Assembly: GCF_011043735.1 (NCBI RefSeq)
Contig: NZ_JAAKGV010000009.1
Coordinates: forward strand, 1 to 64,000
DNA: 64,000 nucleotides
DNA from: Methylobacterium sp. DB0501
GTDB taxonomy: Bacteria; Pseudomonadota; Alphaproteobacteria; Rhizobiales; Beijerinckiaceae
Direction: 5' to 3'
Shown here: in pieces, positions 52,674 through 60,660 of the stretch
How positions within the stretch are numbered: position 1 is the first letter of the stretch
Layout of the letters: the number at the start of each line of letters is the position of its first letter
The notes under the pieces: generated by a model
Databases searched by the model: none
What the model saw: only the letters and a program-made list of their open reading frames with translations
What the model was told of the DNA's origin: nothing
Translations under genes and position numbers: made by a program

Positions 52674-53522
52674 GGGATTGCCCCGGATTGGTGGTTCTTG
52701 TTCGTTTTGCGTGGATAGCGGTGGATTGACCCGGGCCGCTGATGGGCAGGCCCGCCCTCCCCCCCATCGTGGAGGACATGGATATCCCCCTCGCCATCCC
52801 CGAGTGCCATGTCGCGCGGTTCGTAGAGCAGCATGAGGATCACCTGGTCATCCCGTTGCGGCTGGACGCAGCCAGCGGCCGATGTCCCGATTGCGGGCAG
52901 GCGAGCCGGTCCGTCCATAGCCGCTATCACCGCCATCCCGCCGACCTGCCGCTATCGGCATCCCGGACCACGCTCCGCATCGAGGTGCGGCGGTTCTACT
53001 GCCTCAACCCGGCCTGCCGACGCCGGACCTTCGCCGAGACGCCTATGAACCTCCTCGCGCCGCGCGCCCGGCGCACGCGTGGCTTGGCGAGGTGCAGGCC
53101 TGGATGCGAGCGACGCAGCTGTGGTGAGACGCGTCGAGCAGGATGACACCGCACGGACAGTCACGGGTCTGGCTGGCCGCTTCACGGCCCTGGTGCGCGC
53201 CGCAGGGAAGGGCAAGACCGTCACCGATGATCAGGATGCGGACGCCGCAGCGGACATCTCCGCCTGGATCACGCAAGCCCGGAGCTGCGACGCTCCTGCC
53301 ATCGCGACGTTCGCCTCGGGATTGGAGGCGGACATCGCTGCCGTCCGGGCTGCTCTCACGGAGCCGTGGAGTAGCGGCCAGGCGGAAGGCCAGGTCAACC
53401 GGCTCAAGCTCATCAAGCGCCAATGCTACGGACGGGCAGGCCTCAATCTCCTGAAATGCCGCATGGTTCTGGCTGCCTGATCCACGCAAAATGAGCAAGA
53501 ACCGCAGAAACGGGGCAATCCC
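52674..53522 (+). mobile_element. ISL3-type insertion sequence with internal deletion
   Basis: The ends are imperfect inverted repeats of about 42 bases: left begins GGGATTGCCCCGGATTGG and ends TTTTGCGTGGA, right (reverse complement) begins GGGATTGCCCCGTTTCTG and ends TTTTGCGTGGA. Length is 849 bases, short for an ISL3 element with a full transposase. No target duplication is visible: the flanks are AGGTGATCT on the left and AATCCCAATC on the right. It separates two unrelated integrase fragments. Confidence 0.8.
52778..53480 (+). pseudogene. ISL3 family transposase, internally deleted and frameshifted
   Basis: N-terminal part (52778 to about 53080) has the zinc-ribbon motif RCPDCGQASRSVHSRYHR with LRIEVRRFYCLNPACRRRTF. 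C-terminal part (about 53130-53480, different frame) has ALTEPWSSGQAEGQVNRLKL and KRQCYGRAGLNLLKCRMVLA, the conserved end of ISL3 transposases. The middle of the catalytic domain is missing and the frames do not join, so it is inactive. Only about 230 of an expected 400-530 residues remain. Confidence 0.8.
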
Positions 53523-53720
53523 AATCCCAATCCCACCACAACGGCGTCTACGATGCTCGCAAGGGCGTGCCGGCCCGCCTGCGCCCGCTGGTGGGCAAGT
53601 GGACCGTGATGGCCAACCTCGGAACGAACGATCCCGACGAAGCGCACCGGCTGCACCCCGAGGCGATCCGCAAGATTGAGGAATGGCCGGCCGCGCTTGT
53701 GGCAGCGGAACCAGTGGTGT
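53523..53720 (+). pseudogene. Integrase N-terminal fragment 2
   Basis: Starting right after the IS end, the reading frame gives HNGVYDARKGVPARLRPLVG then KWTVMANLGTNDPDEAHRLHPEAI, which is the N-terminal region of a different phage-like integrase (the typical vPerLRplvGK..wk.sLgTkdp.eA pattern). It is not the continuation of fragment 1, which already covers the same N-terminal part. It loses coding similarity after about 53690. Confidence 0.65.
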
Positions 53721-53799
53721 GCGTCCTGGACCCAGCGCGCCGGAAGGCCCGCACAGGGAGGGCGAGATCGGCATCCGGCAGCCATGGATTGGCGGCGGT

Positions 53800-53987
53800 C
53801 TCGGCGCGTCGGGGGCGACCGTGGCGGCCATGCAGAGCGCCTGATTCATGATGTCGTATGTTGAGAGCATCGCGAGCTCGGCGGCGGAGCCGTTTGCCAG
53901 CGGATGCGGGCGGTTGCCCGGCCAGTCGGCGCTCTTCACGGGGAAGTAGGCTCGCAGGAAGGCGGGCAGGCTCAGGCCTCATCTCAG
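53800..53987 (-). pseudogene. Fragment of a probable alpha/beta hydrolase gene
   Basis: On the minus strand an open stretch reads LSLPAFLRAYFPVKSADWPG then NRPHPLANGSAAELAMLSTYDIM and ALCMAATVAPDAP. This resembles an internal segment of a rhizobial alpha/beta hydrolase group as I remember it, but there is no start, active-site motif or ending. Treated as debris in the tRNA-Glu hotspot. Low certainty on the family. Confidence 0.35.
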
Positions 53988-54132
53988 AGGGCATGGCGCG
54001 TCCTTCGGCGCGACGTGCCCAGCACGCTGCAACCGGCTCGGTGTCGCCGGGGGCTGTCCTCGCGTCGGGGAGAGAGGTCGGCCCGAGGCCTGCGCGGCTC
54101 CGGGCGCCGATTCCCGCTGTCCGGGAGCGTCT
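53988..54132. other. Non-coding tail of the tRNA-Glu hotspot
   Basis: 145 bases before the tautomerase stop. No gene, repeat or second copy of the tRNA-Glu 3' end (which would mark the far attachment site) is visible here or elsewhere downstream in the window. Confidence 0.45.
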
Positions 54133-54519
54133 TCAGCGGCGTTCGGCCCGGTAGGCCTGGGTCAGGCCGCCATACCCCCAGCTGTCCTTCGGCACCTCGT
54201 GAATGACGACGTAGGACACCTCGGCGAGGCCCGCGCCGAGGACGGTCTTCAGGAGTTGGTACGTCTCGGCGATGAAGCGCGATTTCTCCTCGGGCGTGTT
54301 GGTCCCGGCGCTGATGATGGCATCCACCTGCGCGGCGCTCGCGACCGGCGCGGCGCCGAGGCTCCATCCCGCCCGCGGGACCTCCTCGATCAACACGCCG
54401 ACCAGCGGGCCGACCTTGTGGAGAATATCGGCCATCAGGGCGGTGAGGCCCGCCTGGATCGACGCGACCTGGCTCTGCGCGAGAGGCTGGCCCGCCACCT
54501 TGACGTTGACGAAGGGCAT
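54133..54519 (-). CDS. Tautomerase family protein with two fused 4-OT-like units
   Basis: 128 residues. The start MPFVNVKVAG gives the N-terminal catalytic Pro (after Met removal) of the 4-oxalocrotonate tautomerase superfamily. The chain repeats itself: first half ends VGVLIEEVPRAGWSLGA, second half ends SYVVIHEVPKDSWGYGG, so two beta-alpha-beta units are fused. The second half has no terminal Pro. Probably isomerises or dehalogenates an unsaturated acid. Transcribed in the same direction as the LysR gene upstream. Confidence 0.85.
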   Translation of the reverse strand: MPFVNVKVAGQPLAQSQVASIQAGLTALMADILHKVGPLVGVLIEEVPRAGWSLGAAPVASAAQVDAIISAGTNTPEEKSRFIAETYQLLKTVLGAGLAEVSYVVIHEVPKDSWGYGGLTQAYRAERR

Positions 54520-54765
54520 GATCGCTCGTCCTTCCGCTCCCAGCCGCCCGTGCGGTCCGTGTTGGGACAGGGCTATATCCGGTCATCTCTTCGGTAAATT
54601 TGAAAAATAAGAAATCAGACTTCTATGAAATCGAACGTTTCGCCCGGCGCCGGGTCCGACGTGCGGTTTGGCACGGAGGGTGGTCCGTCCCTGTCGGCAG
54701 TCTCGTCAGCCCTGCCCGAGCCGTCCGGGCGACGTTCGGATCGGTCAAGGCGCAGGCGCGATCGG

Positions 54766-55650
54766 TCACGCGGCACGCTCCCGGATCGTCTCGAGAAAGA
54801 TCTCGCTGAGCCGTGCGACGGCCGGCGATAGCTCGGCTTCCGCCTGGTGGAGAGTCAGCGGCGCGTTCGGCAAGGCCGGCAGACCGGTCGAGACCGGATC
54901 GAGCACGCGCAACGTCTTCGGCAGGCCGACGACGGTCCGCGCGGTGATGCCGAGCCCTCCTTCGGCGGCGGCCCAGAGACCCGAGAGGCTGGGGCTCGTG
55001 AAGACCAGCCGCCACGGCAATCCGCCGTCGTCGAGGGCGGCCACGGCCGCGGACCGGAACGTGCAGGGCGGCGCGAAGGCCGCGAAGGGAATCGGCTCCC
55101 CGCCGAGGCTCGCCAGGCCCGGCCAATCCGGCTGGCCGACCCAGTGGATCGGCCACTCGCCGACCCGTCGCGCGTGCGGAGCGTCGCCGCCGTCGCCCCA
55201 GACCAGCGCGATGTCGAGATCGCCCTTGAGCGTCTTGTCGCTCAATTGCGCGCCGGGCCCGACCTGAACGTCGAGGCGCACCCTCGGATAGGCCCGGGAG
55301 AACCGCTTGAGCACCGCCGGGAGCCAGCTTTCGGCGAAATCCTGCGCGAGGCCCAGCCGCGCCCAGCCTTCGAGGTCCGTGCCGCGGAGACGGTCGACCG
55401 CCTCGTCGTTAAGATCCAGCAGCCGCTTGGCGTAGCCGAGCAGGCTCTCGCCGGCGGCCGTCAAGGCGAGGCCGCGCCCGGCCTTCTGCACGAGGGGCTG
55501 CCCGACCTGCTCCTCCAGCTTCCGGAGCTGCGTGCTGACGGCGGATTGCGACCGGCCCAGACGCTCGGCCGCCCGGGCGAAGCTGCCGAGCTCGAACCCG
55601 GTCACGAAGGTCCGGAGCACATCCATGTCGAGGTTGATGCGGGCCGCCAT
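54766..55650 (-). CDS. LysR family transcriptional regulator
   Basis: 294 residues. N-terminal winged helix (LDMDVLRTFVTGFELGSFARAAERLGRSQSAVSTQLRKLEEQVG) and C-terminal effector domain (RLDVQVGPGAQLSDKTLKGDLDIALVWG; GGLGITARTVVGLP). The ATG at 55650 is 119 bases from the divergent tautomerase at 55770, the classic LysR arrangement, so it likely controls that gene and possibly the tautomerase at 54133. The intergenic AT-rich stretch GGTAATTTCAAATTTTCAG may hold the binding site. Confidence 0.9.
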   Translation of the reverse strand: MAARINLDMDVLRTFVTGFELGSFARAAERLGRSQSAVSTQLRKLEEQVGQPLVQKAGRGLALTAAGESLLGYAKRLLDLNDEAVDRLRGTDLEGWARLGLAQDFAESWLPAVLKRFSRAYPRVRLDVQVGPGAQLSDKTLKGDLDIALVWGDGGDAPHARRVGEWPIHWVGQPDWPGLASLGGEPIPFAAFAPPCTFRSAAVAALDDGGLPWRLVFTSPSLSGLWAAAEGGLGITARTVVGLPKTLRVLDPVSTGLPALPNAPLTLHQAEAELSPAVARLSEIFLETIRERAA

Positions 55651-55769
55651 CGTTCAATCTTGCCGATGTATGACTTGGGTAATTTCAAATTTTCAGAATG
55701 ATCGTGCCCCGGTAGGCATGGCTCGTCAAGCCTGCGGCGGCGTGCGGCCGTCCTACGGAGGAAGCTTCC

Positions 55770-56165
55770 ATGCCCCTCACCCGCATCTCGCTCATCAAGG
55801 GAAAGTCGCCTGAGCATATCCGCGCCATCTCCGACGGCGTCCATCGTGGTTTGATCGACGCCTACGGTGTGCCCGCCGACGATCGCTTTCAGCTCATCCA
55901 CCAGCACGCACGGGACGAGCTGGTCTACGACGCTGCCTACCTCGGCCTTCGCCGCACCGACGACATCGTCATCATCACCATCGTCGCAGGGAACTGGCGG
56001 GACATGGCGCAGAAGAAGGCGCTCTACCGGGCGATCACCGACAACCTCGTCGCGAGTCCCGGCCTGCGCCCGGAGGACGTGATCGTCGTCCTGTCGCCGA
56101 ACGCGCGGGACGACTGGTCCTTCGGCAACGGCCTTCCCTCCTACGTTGCGGACGACGCGGCCTGA
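55770..56165 (+). CDS. Tautomerase family protein (Tautomerase_2 type)
   Basis: 131 residues beginning MPLTRISLIKGKSPEHIRAISDG, so Pro2 is the expected catalytic base. RFQLIHQHARDELVYDAAYLGLRRTDDIVII and SPNARDDWSFGNG match the larger tautomerase group (PF14552-like). Divergent from the LysR gene. With the fused tautomerase at 54133 it suggests a pathway through enols or halogenated/unsaturated acids. Confidence 0.86.
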   Translation: MPLTRISLIKGKSPEHIRAISDGVHRGLIDAYGVPADDRFQLIHQHARDELVYDAAYLGLRRTDDIVIITIVAGNWRDMAQKKALYRAITDNLVASPGLRPEDVIVVLSPNARDDWSFGNGLPSYVADDAA

Positions 56166-56207
56166 CCGGGCCATGCCGGTCAGGACTTGCCCGTCAAAAT
56201 TTACACA

Positions 56208-57167
56208 TCAGGACGTGCCGAAGCCGTACAGGGCGGCCGGGTTGTCGACGAGGATGCGCCGCTGCGCGGCCTCGCCCGGGGCCCATTCGGCGAGAAGATC
56301 GAACAGGCCGGCATCGTCCGGCATGTGCTTCTCGCCGCGATGCGGCCAGTCGCTGCCCCAGACCATGCGCTCCGGCGCTGCCTTCGCGAAAAGCTTCGCG
56401 ACCTCGGTCGCGTCCGCGTAGGCCGGCGGGCCGCTCGTGGTGTTGAGGTAGGCACCCGACAGCTTCATCCAGGTCCGACCGCCGTCCAGGAGCCGGCGAA
56501 CGACCGGGACGGCGCGGTGGTTCAGCCCCTGCCCGGGCAGGAGGCGGGCGAGGTGGTCGATGACGAGCGGGGTCGGCAGGCGTGCCAGCACCTCGGCGTG
56601 GTCGGCGATCTGGTCGCCGGTCATGTAGACCTGGACGTGCCAGCCGAGGGGGTGGACCTTCCGGGCCATCGCTTCCAGGCGCTCGGCCGTGGTGACGCCC
56701 CAGGATTGCGGGGTCACGAAGTTGACCCGGATGCCGACCGCGCCGCGGGCGGCCATGTCCTTCAGCGCGGCCTCGGTCACGTCGAGGTTGACGACCACGA
56801 TGGCGCGGGCGGACGTTCCGAGCTGCGCCACGCCGTCGAGAGTGGCGCGGTTGTCGATGCCGTAGGTGGACGGGGTCACGACGACCGTGCGGCTCGTCCC
56901 GATCCGCGCCTGGAACAGGCGATAGGCCGCGACATCGCTGTCGGCGACCGGCTGGCCCTTCCAATGCGGCGAGGCGGGAAAGCGCGTCGAGAAGATGTGG
57001 ATGTGCGAGTCGCAGGCCTGCGCCGGCACCTCGGTCTTCGGCCGTTCGGTGCCGGCGGAGAACGGCACGGCGGTTTGGGCGCGGATGCCGCCGACGGGCA
57101 AGGCGGCGGCGGCCAGAGCGCCGGCGGCTCTCAGCATGTCTCGTCGCGACGGGGCAAGAACCGTCAT
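56208..57167 (-). CDS. Amidohydrolase family protein, LigI/COG3618 type (copy 1)
   Basis: 319 residues. Twin-Arg-like signal (APSRRDMLRAAGALAAAALP) to about residue 30, so probably exported by Tat. TIM-barrel metal-enzyme features: DSHIHIFSTRFP, VVVTPSTYGIDNRATLDGV, GAVGIRVNF, LVIDHLARLLPG, KLSGAYLN and the ending RMVWGSDWPHRGEK. The family contains 2-pyrone-4,6-dicarboxylate hydrolase and sugar-lactone isomerases. About 45-50% like the gene at 57389 by eye, a paralogous pair. No cytosolic signature start is available downstream. Confidence 0.85.
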   Translation of the reverse strand: MTVLAPSRRDMLRAAGALAAAALPVGGIRAQTAVPFSAGTERPKTEVPAQACDSHIHIFSTRFPASPHWKGQPVADSDVAAYRLFQARIGTSRTVVVTPSTYGIDNRATLDGVAQLGTSARAIVVVNLDVTEAALKDMAARGAVGIRVNFVTPQSWGVTTAERLEAMARKVHPLGWHVQVYMTGDQIADHAEVLARLPTPLVIDHLARLLPGQGLNHRAVPVVRRLLDGGRTWMKLSGAYLNTTSGPPAYADATEVAKLFAKAAPERMVWGSDWPHRGEKHMPDDAGLFDLLAEWAPGEAAQRRILVDNPAALYGFGTS

Positions 57168-57209
57168 GGTGACCTCCCTTTCGTGTTCGTCGTTGTCGAT
57201 CGGCGATAA

Positions 57210-57240
57210 AGCGCTTCTCCCCTCTCCCACACGGGAGAGG
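57210..57240. repeat. CCCTCTCCC-type inverted repeat
   Basis: CTCCCCTCTCCCACA and CGGGAGAGGGGAG form a clean hairpin 40-75 bases upstream of the amidohydrolase at 57167 and next to repeat copy C. Related copies at about 16740, 21575 and 41780. Confidence 0.6.
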
Positions 57241-57247
57241 GGAGCCC

Positions 57248-57336
57248 GTGATGCCGGTTCCGGACGATGGCTTCCGGAAATGGGATCACCAGTCCGCGCG
57301 GTGTCTGAGCGAAGCCGAAATCCGCATTGCGAAGCA
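57248..57336 (-). repeat. Dispersed hairpin repeat family 1, copy C
   Basis: The same structure as copy A in reverse: a 42-nt hairpin (57248-57289, GTGATGCCGGTTCCGGA against TTCCGGAAATGGGATCAC) and a 47-nt arm (57290-57336) ending CATTGCGAAGCA. The arm matches copy A with about six differences. It lies about 50 bases downstream of the stop of the amidohydrolase at 57389 and is not inside that gene. Confidence 0.72.
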
Positions 57337-57388
57337 GGCATTCGAATTTCGAATGACTTGTCTTCGTCGCACGGCATCCTTGGGGAAA

Positions 57389-58339
57389 TTATCCGAAGCC
57401 GTAGAGCCGGGCCGGGTTCGAGACCAGGATCCTGGCCTGCACGGCCGGATCGGGCGCCCACTCCGCCAGGAGGTCGAGGAGGCCGGCATCGTCCGGCTTG
57501 CCCTCGGCCGGGAAGGTCGGGTGCGGCCAGTCGGAGCCCCAGACCAGCCGCTCGGGCGCGAGGGCGACATAGGCGCGGGCGAGCCGGCCGCGATCGGCGT
57601 AAACCGGCGGGCCCGACCTCGACAGAATGTAGGCCCCGGTGAGCTTCACCCAGGCGCCGCGGGTGGCGACGAGGTCGGCGATCACCCGGAAGCCCGGGTG
57701 GTCGGGCCCGGCGGGCTCGGGCAGGTGGCCCATATGGTCGAACACCACCGGGACGGCCAAGCGCTCCAGCACGTCCTTCAACTCGACGATCTTCTCGCCC
57801 TCGGAGACGAGCTGGATGTGCCAGCCGAGATCGGCGATCTTGCGGGCGACCGGTTCGAGATCGGTGATCGGGGCGCCCCCCGGCAGGCGCGTCCCGAAGC
57901 GCACGCCGCGGATCCCGGCCTCGTCGAGGCGGCGCAAGTCCTCCGGGGTGACGCTCGCATCCAGCATCGCCACGCCCCGCGCGCTCGCCCCGAAGGCCTT
58001 CAGCGACTCCACCAGCAGCCGGTTGTCGGTGCCGTAGGTCGAAGGCTGCACCACGACGTTGCGGGTGAGGCCGAGCCGGCGCTGGAGCGCGCGGTAATCG
58101 GCGACGCTCGCATCCGGCGGCCGCAGGGTCGCGGCCGGCGCCGGGGGGAAGCGGGAATCGTAGATGTGGTGGTGGCAGTCCGCGGCGTTCGCCGGGACCG
58201 TGATCTGGGGTCTGCCGGTGCCGCCGGACCAGCGCACGGCCTGGGCGGCGGCCGGGCCGGCGCCGCCGAGGGCGAAGCCGGCCGCCAATGCGCCGGTCGC
58301 CAGGAGCGCGAGGTGGTCGCGCCGCGTCATCGTGCTCAT
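57389..58339 (-). CDS. Amidohydrolase family protein, LigI/COG3618 type (copy 2)
   Basis: 316 residues. Twin-Arg-like signal (MSTMTRRDHLALLATGALAA) to about residue 33. Same fold as the gene at 56208: NAADCHHHIYDSRFPP, NVVVQPSTYGTDNRLLVESL, GIRGVRFGT, VVFDHMGHLPEP, KLTGAYILSRSGPP and RLVWGSDWPHPTFP. The HHH/HIH metal pair near residue 60 and the final Asp in GSDWP are kept in both. Probably a periplasmic lactone hydrolase or isomerase. The SMP-30 gene starts upstream 8 bases away on the same strand. Confidence 0.86.
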   Translation of the reverse strand: MSTMTRRDHLALLATGALAAGFALGGAGPAAAQAVRWSGGTGRPQITVPANAADCHHHIYDSRFPPAPAATLRPPDASVADYRALQRRLGLTRNVVVQPSTYGTDNRLLVESLKAFGASARGVAMLDASVTPEDLRRLDEAGIRGVRFGTRLPGGAPITDLEPVARKIADLGWHIQLVSEGEKIVELKDVLERLAVPVVFDHMGHLPEPAGPDHPGFRVIADLVATRGAWVKLTGAYILSRSGPPVYADRGRLARAYVALAPERLVWGSDWPHPTFPAEGKPDDAGLLDLLAEWAPDPAVQARILVSNPARLYGFG

Positions 58340-58347
58340 CGACACTC

Positions 58348-59265
58348 TCACGCGTGGGAGAACAGGGGCTGGCCGGGAGCCGGCATCGGAACTGTGAGGA
58401 TGCTGCCGGTGGCGGATTCGGTGATGAACAGGGTCCTTCGGTCGGGCCCGCCATAGGCGACGTTGGTGGTCGAGAGGCCGGCAGGCGACTTGACCCGCAG
58501 CAAGGGCTCGGCCACCGGCGACAGGCGCCAGATCGAGCCGAAGCCCGTATGGGCGACGATCAGGCAGCCCTCCGCGTCGAGGGCGATGCCGTCCGGCCCG
58601 CCCAACCCGCCGTGCAGCTGCGCGAACACCCCGACCTTCGAGACCAGCCCGCTGGCGTTCAGCGGGATGCGCCAGACCTGCTGCGCCCGGGTCACCGCGA
58701 CGAACAGGTTCTTCATCGCGGTGTCGACGACGATGCCGTTGGGGCTCGGCACGGTGTCGATCAGGCAGGTCAGCTCGCCGGACGCGCGCAGGCGGTAGAC
58801 CCGGCCGGTCGGGTCCTGGAGGCCGGTCTGGCCCTGGTCGGTGAAGTAGAGATCGCCGTTTTGCGCGAAGGTGAGGTCGTTGACGCCCCGGAATCCCTCC
58901 GACCCGGCCGTTTCGAGGAACGGCGTCACCGATCCGCTGTCGGGATCGAGCCGCATGATTCCGCGCTTGTAGCAGGTGATGAAGATCCGCCCGTCGCGAT
59001 GGATCTTCAGCCCGTTCGGCCAGCCGTCATACTCGGCGACGAGGTCCCAGGTCCCGTCCGGCGCGATGCGGAAGATCCGGCCGTGCGGGATGTCGGTGAC
59101 GTAGAGCCGGCCCTGGCGGTCGAAGACCGGGCCTTCGAGGAAGGACCCGATCGCCTCGCCGCCGCGGTTGGCGTCGGCCCAGGCCGTGGGCTTGGCCTTG
59201 CGGTAGCGATCCGGCAGGCGGGTGAACATGTCGGCCGTGACGGCCGGCGGGGGGGAGAAGAACAT
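58348..59265 (-). CDS. SMP-30/gluconolactonase family protein
   Basis: 305 residues. Six-bladed beta-propeller lactonase pattern: GSFLEGPVFDRQGRLYVTDIPHGRIFRI, EYDGWPNGLKIHRDGRIFI, FRGVNDLTFAQNGDLYFTDQG, PSPNGIVVD and GGPDGIALDAEGCLIVAH. The metal-binding Glu, Asn and Asp typical of the family are in EGP, GVNDL and PDG. No signal peptide, so cytosolic, unlike its two amidohydrolase neighbours. Likely opens a sugar or hydroxy-acid lactone. Confidence 0.88.
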   Translation of the reverse strand: MFFSPPPAVTADMFTRLPDRYRKAKPTAWADANRGGEAIGSFLEGPVFDRQGRLYVTDIPHGRIFRIAPDGTWDLVAEYDGWPNGLKIHRDGRIFITCYKRGIMRLDPDSGSVTPFLETAGSEGFRGVNDLTFAQNGDLYFTDQGQTGLQDPTGRVYRLRASGELTCLIDTVPSPNGIVVDTAMKNLFVAVTRAQQVWRIPLNASGLVSKVGVFAQLHGGLGGPDGIALDAEGCLIVAHTGFGSIWRLSPVAEPLLRVKSPAGLSTTNVAYGGPDRRTLFITESATGSILTVPMPAPGQPLFSHA

Positions 59266-59295
59266 CGGGGGCCTCGCAGAATCGGGATCGCGCGA

Positions 59296-60615
59296 TCAGG
59301 CCGGGACCGCCTGCGCCCGCACGGTGCGGGCATGCGAGCGGCTGATCACCAGCACGCTGACGGCGGCGGCGACGTCGAGGAGCGCCACCGGGAGGAGGCC
59401 GAGGGCGAAGCTGCCGGTCGCGGTCTTCACCAGGCCGACGACGTTCACCATCAGGCCGCCGCCGATCAGGTTGGCGATGGCGTTGATGCCGGCGAGCCCC
59501 GCCGCCAGGGTGCCGGCCGAGAGCCAGCCGGCCGACAGGGCCCAGAACGGCCCCTTGAAGGCGTAGGCGCCGACGAGCGCGAACGACACCGCCACGATCG
59601 TCATCGTGATGCCGCCCGCGAGGTTGAGCGCGGCGAGGCCGGTTCCGGCGAGCAGCAGCGGGATCGCGGTGTGCCAGGTGCGCTCCGCCCGGCGGTCCGA
59701 GTGGCGGCCCCACAGGATCATCAGGACGGTCGCGATGCCGTACGGCACCGAGTTGACGAAGCCGGTCTGGAGGTTGGTGAGCCCGAACGACTTGATGATC
59801 TGCGGCTGCCACACCGAGAGCGTGCTGCCGGTGGCCGAGGCCCCGGCGCAGACCAGCGCCATGGTGAGGAAGTACTTGTTGCGCAGCAGGCCCCAGAGCG
59901 AGATGTGGCCGACCGGGGTCTTGCCCGCCGCCTCCTCGGCGAGGCGGGAGACCAGCCAGTCGCGCTGGGCGGGTTCGAGCCAGGTCGCGTCCTTCGGCTT
60001 GTCGGTCAGCACGAACAGGCAGGCGATGCCCAGCAGCACGGTCGGCAGGCCCTCCAGCACGAACAGCCACTGCCAGCCCTTGAGCCCGAACCAGCCGTGC
60101 AGCTCCAGCAGCGAGACCGAGAGCGGCGAGCCGAGGAAGGTCGCGAGCGGGATCGAGACCGTGAAGGTGGCGAGCACCCGCGCCCGGTACCGGCCCGGCA
60201 GCCAGTAGGTGAGATAGAGGATCGCACCCGGGAAGAACCCGGCCTCCGCCGCACCCAGGATGAAGCGCATGGCGTAGAGCGAGTGCGGCCCGGTCACCAA
60301 GGCCATGCCCATCGTCACGAGGCCCCAGGTGATCATGATCCGGGCGATCCAGCGCCGCGCTCCCACGCGCTGGAGCGCCAGGTTGCTCGGCACCTCGACC
60401 AGGAAGTACGAGACGAAGAACAGGCTCGCGGCGAAGCCGAACATCGCCGGGGTGAGCCCGAGATCCTGGTTCATCTGCAGGGCGGCGAAGCCCACGTTCA
60501 CCCGGTCGAGCAGGGCGAAGAAGTAGCAGACCATCAGGAACGGCACGAGCCGGAGGATCACCCGGCGCATGGTCGTTGCCTCGAGGGTCTGCGGGTCATC
60601 CATGATGGCGCTCAC
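59296..60615 (-). CDS. MFS transporter, anion:cation symporter (phthalate/D-galactonate) type
   Basis: 439 residues with 12 membrane helices. The ACS-family pattern is clear: VRLVPFLMVCYFFALLDRVNVGFAALQMNQDLGLTP near the start, SYFLVEVPSNLALQRVGARRWIARIMITWG and EAGFFPGAILYLTYWLPGRYRAR. Members import organic anions such as phthalate, tartrate or sugar acids with protons. Second gene in the run from the RraA gene; likely the uptake step of the cluster. Confidence 0.92.
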   Translation of the reverse strand: MSAIMDDPQTLEATTMRRVILRLVPFLMVCYFFALLDRVNVGFAALQMNQDLGLTPAMFGFAASLFFVSYFLVEVPSNLALQRVGARRWIARIMITWGLVTMGMALVTGPHSLYAMRFILGAAEAGFFPGAILYLTYWLPGRYRARVLATFTVSIPLATFLGSPLSVSLLELHGWFGLKGWQWLFVLEGLPTVLLGIACLFVLTDKPKDATWLEPAQRDWLVSRLAEEAAGKTPVGHISLWGLLRNKYFLTMALVCAGASATGSTLSVWQPQIIKSFGLTNLQTGFVNSVPYGIATVLMILWGRHSDRRAERTWHTAIPLLLAGTGLAALNLAGGITMTIVAVSFALVGAYAFKGPFWALSAGWLSAGTLAAGLAGINAIANLIGGGLMVNVVGLVKTATGSFALGLLPVALLDVAAAVSVLVISRSHARTVRAQAVPA

Positions 60616-60660
60616 GTCCCGTCCTCCCGTTTGGTGTCGGTTTCTTCGAGGCTGGTGGGG

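Noticed and set aside
52226..54132. CRISPR array or defence island behind tRNA-Glu
   Set aside because: No regularly spaced repeats, Cas or nuclease genes; only integrase, transposase and hydrolase debris is present.
52150..54600. Second attachment site (repeat of the tRNA-Glu 3' end)
   Set aside because: I looked for another GGTTCGAGTCCCGTAGG-like stretch downstream and found none in the window.
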